This document shows positions 1-8,090 of a stretch of DNA of 40,255 nt, piece after piece. Source of the DNA: Paracoccus wurundjeri (GTDB lineage: Bacteria > Pseudomonadota > Alphaproteobacteria > Rhodobacterales > Rhodobacteraceae); the NCBI RefSeq assembly GCF_030678915.1, contig NZ_JAUUTZ010000035.1:1-40255 (forward strand). The letters are read 5' to 3'. Under the pieces are notes generated by a model that worked only from the letters and a program-made list of their open reading frames with translations, had not been told where the DNA came from and did not search any database. Made by a program: the position numbers and the translations under genes. Within the stretch, counting starts at the first letter, position 1. Each line of letters begins with the position of its first letter.

Positions 1-1326
1 TTCGATTTTGAGGATTTGGGTCTCATCTGCGTTCCTTCGTCACTCCGACGAGACCCAAATCCTCCTTAAATCACAACCTCAAATCTGTGCCATGGGTGCT
101 GACGGCCAACAATCTGGGTCAGTGCCACCTTCGCCGGTCGCTGGGTTGCCTTTATGTATTGAGGTTCGAGAAAGGGAATCGCATGAGCAAGACATATAAA
201 CAATATTGTGGCTGACGCATGAACATGGCACGCGTTCCATGGGTCACTAGGATACAGCAGGGACAACAACCCTTCCGCGAGTCCATGAGCATGCCCGTGA
301 TTGGAAGTGACCTTGCCGGCCCTGTCCACTTCGTCGATGATCACGGACGGATTGCCGATGCCAGTGCTCAGGATCCGGTCTAATGGTCGATCGGGTGCGG
401 TATTGGGCCTGAACGCATCCTAGGGTGAGCGGCTATCGTGCCTGCAAACGATTTGTGTCATCTGCCCGCTTCGAAAGGCTTAAAAAGAGCCGGGCGGGGC
501 GGGTTACATGTGATAGAAACACGAGGGAGTGTCGGTGCAGTTGTATCCGGGTTGGGTCGGATTTCTACGCTGCTGTACGAAATAACCCGCCAAGCGTTTC
601 AGTTTCCATCTGGAGCAGCATGTGGTGAAGGTGAAAGTCTGATCGCAATTTGAGATGATTGCGTGCCCCCGCAGCCAATGCAAACATAACTCGCTGATAG
701 TGAAAATGTAATAATGAGTTGCGCCACCGAAAGGTGACCTTCTGCATTTTTGGGTAAACGATTTTCGATCATTCGCAGTTCGTTGGGGCTGACCATGCCA
801 GAACTGCGAGACTGCCGAACATCAGCCGTCATGCGGCCTTCGCAGCAAGCGTTTCTGACCTCGTAGATAATGTTCGGGCCTTCTGCACGGGATTCGGGAT
901 TTCATATTGAGGACGGTGAGGGCTGCCGCGGCGCGTACCCTGTGTTTTTGCTATGGAAGAGATCATTTCCTGGCGCCAGAACTTGTCTGAGCAATCTTCA
1001 CAAGGTATCCGGAAAATGAAGCGAAAGGTCCCCAATAAACCCGGGGCGTTTCATGTCGCATAATACCGACGCTCGGAATCTATCAAGGCATTGCTCTGCA
1101 GAAGCTGATCCGTGATCCAATGCGTATCCTTGCAGCGATGCGGACGACGCGCTCGGCGTCGGCCAGCGGCAGCAGTACAACGTATCCTGCCGGGGATTAC
1201 GTCCAACCGTCGATTCGAGCTTGGCCGCATCATCAATTCCCGTCGCAGGTTGGCATTATTTTTATATTTGTAAAACCTTTTGTGTTTTGGCATGCTTAGC
1301 TTATCTTCAACCGGGCATGGTGTGCT
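1..1326. other. Long stretch without a supportable gene
   Basis: About 1.3 kb with no ORF that resembles a protein I recognise. Short ORFs occur on both strands but are under 100 codons, overlap each other and lack convincing ribosome binding sites. A 54-codon forward ORF at 219-383 could be the tail of a decayed gene, but I cannot name it. The only clear structure is the inverted repeat at 10-64. The last 80 bases, before the GntR gene, are AT-rich and probably carry its promoter. The stretch may be decayed mobile or plasmid DNA. Confidence 0.5.
10..64. repeat. Perfect 15-bp inverted repeat
   Basis: GAGGATTTGGGTCTC at 10-24 is matched by its exact reverse complement at 50-64, separated by 25 bases. 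As RNA it would form a strong stem-loop. There is no T-run of terminator type after it on the plus strand, only TTAAA. It could be a dispersed palindromic element, a terminator for a gene left of the window, or the end of a mobile element. Confidence 0.6.
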
Positions 1327-2103
1327 GTGGTATTGCAATATGACGAGATCGTTCGCGGCAGCCTTGCCAAACAGGTCGCGGACTTGATTCGGGCGGCTAT
1401 TCTTGAAGGAACGCTGAAAGTCGATGAACGCTTGCCGACGGAAGAGGAATTGGCCAGGCGTTTTGGAATCTCGCGTCCCTCCGTGCGCGAGGCGCTAAAG
1501 GCGCTGGCCGCGCAGAATCTGATCCGTTCGCGCCGTGGCCCCGCCGGCGGGACTTTCGTGAACAGGCCCGATCTGGATGTCGCGGCACGAACGGTCACCG
1601 ATGCGGCGACGCTGCTGGTCGGTATGGGGCGCTTCGAGATCGACGAAATCGTAGTGGCGCGTGGCCAGACCGAGGCACTGTGCTGCCGTCTCGCCGCGCG
1701 TAACAGGACCGATGACGATCTTGACGCGATGTCGCAAGAACTCGCCCGTCAGCAGGATGAAACGTTAAGTGACGAGGATTTCTGCGCCTCGGACGTTCTC
1801 TTCCATCGTGCCGTCGTGCAGGCCACCGGAAACGGCCCCTTGCAGTTCATCATGCATGCGATGATCGAAAGCTTCATCCCCATCACGAACATGCTGATCT
1901 ATCGGCATCACGAACGCCGCCGCACCATCCGCGCGCATCAGCAGATCCGAACGGCGATTGCCGCAGGCGATGGGGGCGCAGCCGAAACCGCCATGCTGGA
2001 TCATATTGAGGGCATGCGCGCTGTACTGAATCAGGCGCTTGAGCGTCGCAGACCTGAATATTCCGAAGGAGAAAGCAGATGGCCGACACATTTCGCGCGT
2101 TGA
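1327..2103 (+). CDS. GntR-family transcriptional regulator, FadR subfamily
   Basis: 258-residue DNA-binding regulator. An N-terminal winged helix-turn-helix (about residues 10-78) contains the typical run LPTEEELARRFGISRPSVRE and a glycine-rich wing. The C-terminal part (about 95-240) is an all-helical FCD ligand domain with the Asp/His pattern DVLFHRAVVQ and a second His in MLDHIEGMR; FCD domains usually bind a metal and a small organic acid. The start is GTG at 1327 with a weak ribosome site; a TTG two codons further is possible. The 3' end overlaps the acuI-like gene by 25 bp, so the two are co-transcribed. By its position it probably controls acuI and perhaps the convergent operon, sensing an organic acid or acyl intermediate. 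The ligand is not visible in the sequence. Confidence 0.9.
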   Translation: MVLQYDEIVRGSLAKQVADLIRAAILEGTLKVDERLPTEEELARRFGISRPSVREALKALAAQNLIRSRRGPAGGTFVNRPDLDVAARTVTDAATLLVGMGRFEIDEIVVARGQTEALCCRLAARNRTDDDLDAMSQELARQQDETLSDEDFCASDVLFHRAVVQATGNGPLQFIMHAMIESFIPITNMLIYRHHERRRTIRAHQQIRTAIAAGDGGAAETAMLDHIEGMRAVLNQALERRRPEYSEGESRWPTHFAR

Positions 2104-3074
2104 TGATCGAGGATCAGGACGGCAAACCAAAGACCGCATTCCGCGATTTGACGATCGGTGAATTGCCGGACCACGATGTTCTGGTCGAGATCGCCTATTC
2201 GACCCTGAACTATAAGGACGGGCTGGCGATCACGGGGAAGGGCCGGATCGCTCGTCGCTTGCCGATGGTCGCGGGGATCGACATCGCGGGTACCGTGGTC
2301 GAAAGCCGGTCCGGCCAGTGGAAGCCGGGTGATCGGGTGATCGTCAATGGCTGGGGCCTGTCCGAAACCGAATGGGGTGGCTACAGCCGTTTCCAACGCC
2401 TGAAGCCTGAATGGCTGACGCGTTTGCCCGAAGGGTTCAGCCTGAAGGATGCGATGGCCATCGGCACGGCGGGCTATACCGCCGGGCTTTGTGTCAATGC
2501 ACTGGAGGATTGGGGGCTGATGCAGGATGAGGGGGCCGAGATTCTGGTGACGGGCGCCGCAGGTGGTGTCGGTTCGACCGCGATCAGCCTTCTGGCCGCG
2601 AAGGGCTGCCGGGTTACGGCGGCGACAGGACGGCCCGAAACCCATGAATACCTGTCATCGCTTGGCGCATCGGCTTTCGTGGATCGAGCCGAACTGGCCG
2701 AGAAGGGCGGTCCCCTGCAGAAGGAACGGTGGGCAGGGGCGGTTGATGCGGTAGGGTCAACCACATTGGCCAACGTGCTGGCGCAGACACGCTATGGCGG
2801 GGCGGTCGCGGCCTGCGGGCTGGCTGGCGGGTTCGACCTGCCCGCGACCGTGATGCCGCATATCCTGCGCAGCGTGGCGTTGCTGGGTATCGACAGCGTC
2901 ATGGCACCTCAGGACAAGCGAGACCGGGCCTGGGCGACACTGGCCGCGCATCTGGACAAGCAGCATCTGACCAGCATCGCACGGCTTGAGCCGATGTCGA
3001 ACCTGCCCCAGCTTGCCGCCGATATCGTTGCTGGCAAGATCCGGGGTCGTGTCGTGATCGACGTCGCGCAATAG
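2079..3074 (+). CDS. acuI: AcuI-like NADPH-dependent acryloyl-CoA reductase (MDR family)
   Basis: 331-residue zinc-free medium-chain dehydrogenase/reductase of the AcuI/YhdH/YhfP type. It has an N-terminal GroES-like fold (about 1-125) with AGIDIAGTV and the family-typical WGLSETEWGG, then a Rossmann domain with the dinucleotide motif GAAGGVG (residues 159-165). AcuI enzymes reduce acryloyl-CoA to propionyl-CoA in the cytoplasm, in 3-hydroxypropionate and DMSP metabolism, and protect against reactive acryloyl-CoA. The start at 2079 has a good ribosome site (AAGGAGA) and overlaps the end of the GntR gene. A terminator-like hairpin follows at 3081-3107. The substrate here could be another enoyl-CoA, since the family also contains general quinone-reductase-like members. 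The neighbouring acyl-CoA ligase and CoA-transferases fit a CoA-thioester pathway. Confidence 0.85.
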   Translation: MADTFRALMIEDQDGKPKTAFRDLTIGELPDHDVLVEIAYSTLNYKDGLAITGKGRIARRLPMVAGIDIAGTVVESRSGQWKPGDRVIVNGWGLSETEWGGYSRFQRLKPEWLTRLPEGFSLKDAMAIGTAGYTAGLCVNALEDWGLMQDEGAEILVTGAAGGVGSTAISLLAAKGCRVTAATGRPETHEYLSSLGASAFVDRAELAEKGGPLQKERWAGAVDAVGSTTLANVLAQTRYGGAVAACGLAGGFDLPATVMPHILRSVALLGIDSVMAPQDKRDRAWATLAAHLDKQHLTSIARLEPMSNLPQLAADIVAGKIRGRVVIDVAQ

Positions 3075-3080
3075 CAAGAT

Positions 3081-3110
3081 GCGGGATCGGCGCCATGCCG
3101 GTCCCGCTTA
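3081..3110. terminator. Hairpin between convergent genes, likely bidirectional terminator
   Basis: GCGGGATCGG (3081-3090) pairs with CCGGTCCCGC (3098-3107) with one wobble position and a 7-base loop, followed by TTATT. It sits between the stop of the acuI-like gene and the stop of the convergent acyl-CoA ligase gene, where a shared terminator is expected. Confidence 0.6.
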
Positions 3111-3122
3111 TTCGACCCGGCC

Positions 3123-4763
3123 TCAAAGATCGGCGGCTTGGGCGCGCAGGGCGAATTTCTGGATTTTGCCGGTCGAGGTCTTCGGCAGCGGTCCGAAGAC
3201 CACCCGCGCCGGGCATTTGAATCCGGCCAGCCCGCTGCGGCAATGCGCAATCAGGTCCGACTCGGTCAGATCACGGCCTTCGCGGAGCTCGACGAAGGCG
3301 CAGGGGGATTCACCCCATTTTTCGCTCGGCATGGCCACGACGGCGCAAAGCATCACATCCGGATGGCGATAAAGCTGCTCCTCGACCTCGATCGACGAAA
3401 TGTTCTCGCCACCCGAGATGATGATATCCTTCGAGCGATCCTTCAACTGGATGTAGCCGTCAGGATGCATCACCGCCAGATCGCCCGAGTGGAACCAGCC
3501 GCCCGCGAAGGCATCGGCAGTGGCCGCCGGGTTCTTGAGATACCCCTTCATCACCGCATTCCCGCGAAACATCACCTCGCCCAGTGTCTGCCCGTCGGCC
3601 GGAACTGGCTGCATCGTCTCAGGGTCCATAACCGAAAGATCGTCCAAAGACAGATAGCGGACGCCTTGACGCGCCTTGCGGGTCGCACGTTGATCCGCGG
3701 GCAATTTGTTCCAGGCGTCGTTCCATTCATTCACGACAGCGGGTCCGTAGGTTTCGGTCAGCCCGTAGACATGGGTGACATCGAAACCCGCGTTCGCCAT
3801 GGCGTGCAGCACTGTTTCGGGGGGCGGAGCGGCGGCCGTGTTGAACGCGACGGTCCGCGAGAAGCTGCGCTTCTGATGCTCGGGGGCGTTCAGCAGGGTG
3901 GACATCACGATGGGGGCGCCGGAAAGATGCGTAACGCCGTGATCGGCAATCGCGTCATAGATGGCATCGGCCCGGACCCAACGCAGGCAAACATGCGTGC
4001 CGGCCTGCACCGGGACCGCCCAGGTGAAGCACCAGCCATTGCAATGAAACATCGGCAGGGTCCAAAGATAGACCGGATGCTTGCCCAGACCGGCATGGAT
4101 GGCGCTATTCATCGCCATCAGGGCTGCGCCGCGATGATGGCAGACCACGCCCTTCGGATTGCCGGTCGTCCCCGATGTGTAATTCAGGGCAATCGCGTCC
4201 CATTCATCCTGTGGCTTTCCGGGCGCGAAATCCGGATCGCCTTCGGTCAGGAATGCGGCATAGTCAAGGCTGCCGATCGGTTCACCCTTGGGATGCGGAG
4301 CGTCTTCGGGATACTCGGAATCGTCGAAATCGATAACCAGCGGGGCGGCTTTCGCGTTGGCCAGCGCCTTTGCGGCGGTCTCTGAAAATTCGCGATCCAC
4401 GATCAGGATGCGCGATTCCGCGTGATCCAGCTGAAACGCGATCGAGGCGGGATCGGATCTGGTATTGATCGAATGCAGCACCGCTCCGTTTGCCATGGGA
4501 ACGCCGAAATGCGCATGGATCATCGGCGGCGTGTTTGACAGCATGACGGATACCGTATCGCCGCGCCCGATGCCCCGACGCGTCAGAGCCGAGGCAAGTC
4601 GGCAGCAATCCGACCAGAGCTGCGCATAGGAATGGCGCTGTTTCCCATGGATCACGGCCGGATGGTCGGGAAAGGTCAGTGCCGCACGCTGCAGGTAGCT
4701 GATCGGGGTCATCGGCTGGAAATTCGCCGCTGACCGGTCGAGGCCCTCGTCATAGATCGTCAT
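3123..4763 (-). CDS. AMP-forming acyl-CoA ligase, DmdB-like
   Basis: 546-residue member of the ANL adenylating enzymes. It shows the P-loop-like motif YTSGTTGNPKG (195-205), the A5 motif with LTETYGP, the hinge region with GWFHSGDLAVMHPDGY and KDRSKDIIISGGENIS, and the C-terminal catalytic lysine K533 in KTSTGKIQKF. The enzyme activates a carboxylic acid with ATP and joins it to CoA. Overall wording and length match the DmdB/medium-chain ligase branch that includes 3-methylmercaptopropionyl-CoA ligase. The start has GGGGAAAG just upstream. It is the last gene of the leftward operon, 37 bp after the rhodanese gene. The true acyl substrate cannot be read from sequence. Confidence 0.9.
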   Translation of the reverse strand: MTIYDEGLDRSAANFQPMTPISYLQRAALTFPDHPAVIHGKQRHSYAQLWSDCCRLASALTRRGIGRGDTVSVMLSNTPPMIHAHFGVPMANGAVLHSINTRSDPASIAFQLDHAESRILIVDREFSETAAKALANAKAAPLVIDFDDSEYPEDAPHPKGEPIGSLDYAAFLTEGDPDFAPGKPQDEWDAIALNYTSGTTGNPKGVVCHHRGAALMAMNSAIHAGLGKHPVYLWTLPMFHCNGWCFTWAVPVQAGTHVCLRWVRADAIYDAIADHGVTHLSGAPIVMSTLLNAPEHQKRSFSRTVAFNTAAAPPPETVLHAMANAGFDVTHVYGLTETYGPAVVNEWNDAWNKLPADQRATRKARQGVRYLSLDDLSVMDPETMQPVPADGQTLGEVMFRGNAVMKGYLKNPAATADAFAGGWFHSGDLAVMHPDGYIQLKDRSKDIIISGGENISSIEVEEQLYRHPDVMLCAVVAMPSEKWGESPCAFVELREGRDLTESDLIAHCRSGLAGFKCPARVVFGPLPKTSTGKIQKFALRAQAADL

Positions 4764-4800
4764 TCTTTCCCCTCATGCTTACCTGACCCGAACGCGAATT

Positions 4801-5193
4801 TCAGCCTTTTGCAGCACGCGGCGCCACGGCGTGTCCTGCCTTGCGCCAGTCGCCGAACCCGCCCCGCATCGAGCGCGCATCCAGCCCCATATCCTGCGCC
4901 AGCTTCGCTGCCAGCAGGGATCGCCAGCCCGATGCGCAATAAAAGACATAGGTCTTGCCCTCGGCAAAGCGTGGTTTGTGATAGGGGCTTTCGGGGTCGA
5001 TCCAGAATTCAAGCATTCCGCGCGGCGCATGAAATGCGTCCGGGATCATGCCCTCTCGTTCCAACTCGCGCGGGTCGCGGATATCGACCATGACCACCTG
5101 CGGATCGCCTTGCAGGCTTGCGGCCTCATCGACCGAGATCGACTGGACGGCAGAGTCCGCCTCTGCCAGCATCTGCTTGTAGCCAGCGGCCAT
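4801..5193 (-). CDS. Rhodanese-domain protein
   Basis: 130-residue single-domain rhodanese. The predicted active-site loop is CASGWR with catalytic Cys86, preceded by the VDIRDPRELEREGMIP segment and followed by GGFGDW, all typical of the family. Such proteins carry sulfane sulfur as a Cys persulfide, transferring it to cyanide, thiols or partner proteins. No signal peptide, so probably cytoplasmic. It is embedded in the operon, 2 bp after the AhpD-like gene. Together with the cytoplasmic BisC-type enzyme it hints at sulfur chemistry, but rhodaneses are common and this is weak evidence. Confidence 0.88.
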   Translation of the reverse strand: MAAGYKQMLAEADSAVQSISVDEAASLQGDPQVVMVDIRDPRELEREGMIPDAFHAPRGMLEFWIDPESPYHKPRFAEGKTYVFYCASGWRSLLAAKLAQDMGLDARSMRGGFGDWRKAGHAVAPRAAKG

Positions 5194-5195
5194 GA

Positions 5196-5765
5196 TCAGC
5201 GCCCCATACCGTAGAATTCATCGTTCGGGCGCATGCTGGTGACGTTGGCCAGCCGGTTCGACATCCCGAAAAAGGCCGCGATCGCGGCGATGTCCCAGAT
5301 ATCGTCATCATCGAAACCATGTTCGCGCAGCGCCGCGAAATCCTCATCCCCTACCTCTTGCGCACGGGTCGAGACCAACATGGCGAAATCCAGCATCGCC
5401 TTCTGCCGGGGCGTGATATCCGCCTTGCGATAATTCACTGCGACCTGATCGGCGATCAGCGGGTTCTTTGCCCGGATACGCAGGATCGCGCCATGCGCGA
5501 CAACGCAATACTGACACTCGTTCGCGTTCGATGTCGCGACCACAATCATCTCGCGTTCTGCCTTGGTCAGGTTGCCGGGGCGATCCATCAGCGCGTCATG
5601 ATAGGCGAAGAACGCACGAAATTCGTCGGGCCGGTGCGCCAGCGTCAGGAAGACATTGGGAACGAAGCCCGACTTTTCCTGAACGGCCTCGATGCGGACC
5701 CGGATATCTTCTGGCATGTCTGCAAGTGACGGCACCGCAAAGCGGCTGACAGGGGCTTCGGTCAT
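5196..5765 (-). CDS. AhpD-like / carboxymuconolactone decarboxylase family protein
   Basis: 189-residue member of the peroxidase-related (AhpD-like) family. The signature ECQYCVVAH gives Cys84-x2-Cys87-x3-His91, the redox or proton-relay motif of AhpD proteins. Members act as thiol-dependent peroxidase partners or as decarboxylases; many have no known substrate. The start overlaps the last 4 bases of the molybdoenzyme gene, so it is translationally coupled. A role in peroxide or thiol redox linked to the molybdoenzyme is an inference from position only. Confidence 0.85.
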   Translation of the reverse strand: MTEAPVSRFAVPSLADMPEDIRVRIEAVQEKSGFVPNVFLTLAHRPDEFRAFFAYHDALMDRPGNLTKAEREMIVVATSNANECQYCVVAHGAILRIRAKNPLIADQVAVNYRKADITPRQKAMLDFAMLVSTRAQEVGDEDFAALREHGFDDDDIWDIAAIAAFFGMSNRLANVTSMRPNDEFYGMGR

Positions 5766-8077
5766 GATGTCTCCTCGGGTTCGGCAAGCATTTCTGCGAG
5801 TTGGGTTTGATAGGTCTGCATCGGATCGCGGTTATCCCCGGCATGTGGTGCGACGCGGATCAGGCAGGTATGGGCGGCACAACCCTGACCGAATGCCGAA
5901 CTGGGAATATCCAGTGTCAGCACGTTCGGATTGCCCGAAATCTCGGTTCCGTCATCCGCCGGCGTGAACCACGCTCCGGTTGGCAGAACGGCCACGCCCC
6001 GCGCGGTGTCCTCGCTGACAGAAGCCGTGGCAAGACAGGCCCCGCGCGTGTTCCACAACCGGACCGTATCGCCATCCCGAATGCCACGCGCCTCTGCGTC
6101 GCCGGGGTTCAGCCGCAGCTGCTCGCGCCCGTTTCGGCGGTCGGTGAGACTGGACTCCCCGCTTTCAAGCTGACTGTGCAGCCGTCCGCGCGGCTGGTGA
6201 GAGATCAGGTGCAATTCATCCGGCGCGGCCTCGCCCAGCCATTCGGCAGGTGGCATCCATGCGGGATGTGAAGGACAATCAGCATGACCAAGCCGTGCAA
6301 GCGTCTGACTGCCCAGAACGATGCGGCCGCTTTCGGTGTCCAGCGGATTGCGGTCAGGGTCTGCGCGGAACTGATCCAGATAGACATGATCGCGCTTGAC
6401 GGGAACAGAGGCATGCCCGCGTTCCCAGAAGCTGTCGAATTCCGGCATCTGAAAACCATGCGCGCGCAGGGCATAATCACGGCTTTCGTCATAAAGATGG
6501 CGGATCCAGCCCATCTCGTCACGGCCCTCGTTGAATGCCGGACCGACACCCAGACGCTCGGCAAGGGCGTTGAAGATGTCGAAATCCGAACGTGACTGAC
6601 CCAAAGGGTCGATTGCCCTGTGCATCGCCGCGATCACGTCGCTGCGCTTGTTGCCTGCCAGATCGTTACGCTCGATCGAGGTGGAGGCCGGCAGGACGAT
6701 ATCCGCCCGGCGCGCTGTCGCGGTCCACATCGGGTCCTGCACGATGATCGTTTCCGGCCTCTGCCATGCCTTCGAAAGACGGTTCAGGTCCTGATGGTGG
6801 TGGAACGGATTGCCTCCGGCCCAATAGACCAGCCGCACGTCGGGATAGGTCCGGGTTTCGCCCTGATAGGTGAAGCTTTCGCCGGGATTCAGCAGCATGT
6901 CGCTGATCCGGGCCACCGGGATGAAGCTGTCTATGGCCTTGTGACCCTGCGACATGCCCGGCGATTTTCCGATGGCGAAAGGCGCTCCGACGCCGCCGAG
7001 CGAGCCATATCCATAGCCTGCGCCACCGCCGGGCAGTCCGATCTGCCCGATCACCGCGGCTAGTCCAAGGGCTGCCCAGAAAGGTTGTTCGCCGTGATGG
7101 GCACGCTGAAGCGCCCAGCTTACGGTCAGCATGCTGCGGGTCTGAACCAGCCGTGTCGCCAGCGCCCTGATCTGATCCGCAGGCAGCCCGGTGACGCCCG
7201 AGGCCCATGCCGCGTCCTTGCGCAAGCCGTCCACATCACCGCGCAGATAGGCCAGGAATTCATCCGATCCGCTGGTGCAGCGCGCCAGAAAATCGGCATC
7301 GTGGCGGCCGTCCGCCACAATCTCGCCAGCGAGTCCCAGCATCAGGGCGGTGTCCGTATTGGGCCGGATCGGCCACCATTCGGCGTTTACCCATTCCGGC
7401 AGATCGTCGCGCAGCGGCGAGACATGGACTACGCGTACGCCCCGTTCGGCGATCCGGCGCAGGTAGCCTTCCAGATGATGCGCTCCGATCCCGCCCGCTT
7501 CGGTTTGCGCGGTGCGGGGTGACATGGCGCCAAAGACGACAAGTGTTTCCGAATGGGCCGCGATGGAGTCAAGGGTGTTGGCCTGTCCGCCACAGGCCTG
7601 TTCATCGCCCAGCGTGTGCCGCAGGATCACCGGACCGGCGGCGATGGAATAGGTGTCGACATGACCGGTAAAGCCGCCAACCAGATTCAATGTCCGCTTC
7701 AGCAGCGACGACGCATGGTGGACGCGACCGCAAGACGTCCAGCCATAGCTGCCTGCGAAGATCGAGGCATTGCCGTGGGTTGCAGCGACGCGACGGATCT
7801 CGGTTGCGACTAATTCCAGTGCCTCGTCCCATGGGACCGCGACAAACCGCTCGTTGCCGCGCCCTGCGCCGTCGCTGGTCTCGCGCGACCGCAGCCAGCC
7901 GTCGCGGACCATCGGACGCAGAACGCGGCGGTCAGGTTTCGCCCATTCCGCGACCGAATGGATGATCGGCGAGGGTGCGGGATCGTCGGCGAAGGGTTCG
8001 ACATCCACGATCCGGCCATCCTCGACCAGAATCGAGAAGGTGCCCCAATGACTGCAATGCGGAACGCGGCGGATCAT
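5762..8077 (-). CDS. Cytoplasmic BisC-type molybdopterin oxidoreductase
   Basis: 771-residue DMSO-reductase-family enzyme closest in layout to biotin sulfoxide reductase BisC and TorA. It carries FAGSYGW with Tyr111 and Trp113, equivalent to the active-site Tyr114/Trp116 of Rhodobacter DMSO reductase, and Ser144 in DTYSIAAG at the place of the molybdenum ligand Ser147. It lacks an N-terminal Cys cluster for FeS, as expected for this branch. There is no twin-arginine signal; the protein starts MIRRVPHCSHWG and should remain in the cytoplasm, like BisC. Conserved later motifs include WAGGNPFHHHQDLNRL and the C-terminal cofactor domain with NVLTLDIPSSAFGQGCAAH. The reaction is likely reduction of an S-oxide or N-oxide, or the reverse. 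Its place inside a carbon-catabolism operon is unusual. Confidence 0.9.
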   Translation of the reverse strand: MIRRVPHCSHWGTFSILVEDGRIVDVEPFADDPAPSPIIHSVAEWAKPDRRVLRPMVRDGWLRSRETSDGAGRGNERFVAVPWDEALELVATEIRRVAATHGNASIFAGSYGWTSCGRVHHASSLLKRTLNLVGGFTGHVDTYSIAAGPVILRHTLGDEQACGGQANTLDSIAAHSETLVVFGAMSPRTAQTEAGGIGAHHLEGYLRRIAERGVRVVHVSPLRDDLPEWVNAEWWPIRPNTDTALMLGLAGEIVADGRHDADFLARCTSGSDEFLAYLRGDVDGLRKDAAWASGVTGLPADQIRALATRLVQTRSMLTVSWALQRAHHGEQPFWAALGLAAVIGQIGLPGGGAGYGYGSLGGVGAPFAIGKSPGMSQGHKAIDSFIPVARISDMLLNPGESFTYQGETRTYPDVRLVYWAGGNPFHHHQDLNRLSKAWQRPETIIVQDPMWTATARRADIVLPASTSIERNDLAGNKRSDVIAAMHRAIDPLGQSRSDFDIFNALAERLGVGPAFNEGRDEMGWIRHLYDESRDYALRAHGFQMPEFDSFWERGHASVPVKRDHVYLDQFRADPDRNPLDTESGRIVLGSQTLARLGHADCPSHPAWMPPAEWLGEAAPDELHLISHQPRGRLHSQLESGESSLTDRRNGREQLRLNPGDAEARGIRDGDTVRLWNTRGACLATASVSEDTARGVAVLPTGAWFTPADDGTEISGNPNVLTLDIPSSAFGQGCAAHTCLIRVAPHAGDNRDPMQTYQTQLAEMLAEPEETS

Positions 8078-8090
8078 ATCTGTTACCCTT

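Noticed and set aside
219..383. 54-codon forward ORF near the left edge
   Set aside because: Ends in a plausible-looking segment (HFVDDHGRIADASAQDPV), but I could not connect it to a family or find a ribosome site.
3138..4385. 415-codon open frame on the plus strand
   Set aside because: Antisense shadow of the acyl-CoA ligase; His/Arg-rich composition typical of reversed GC-rich genes.
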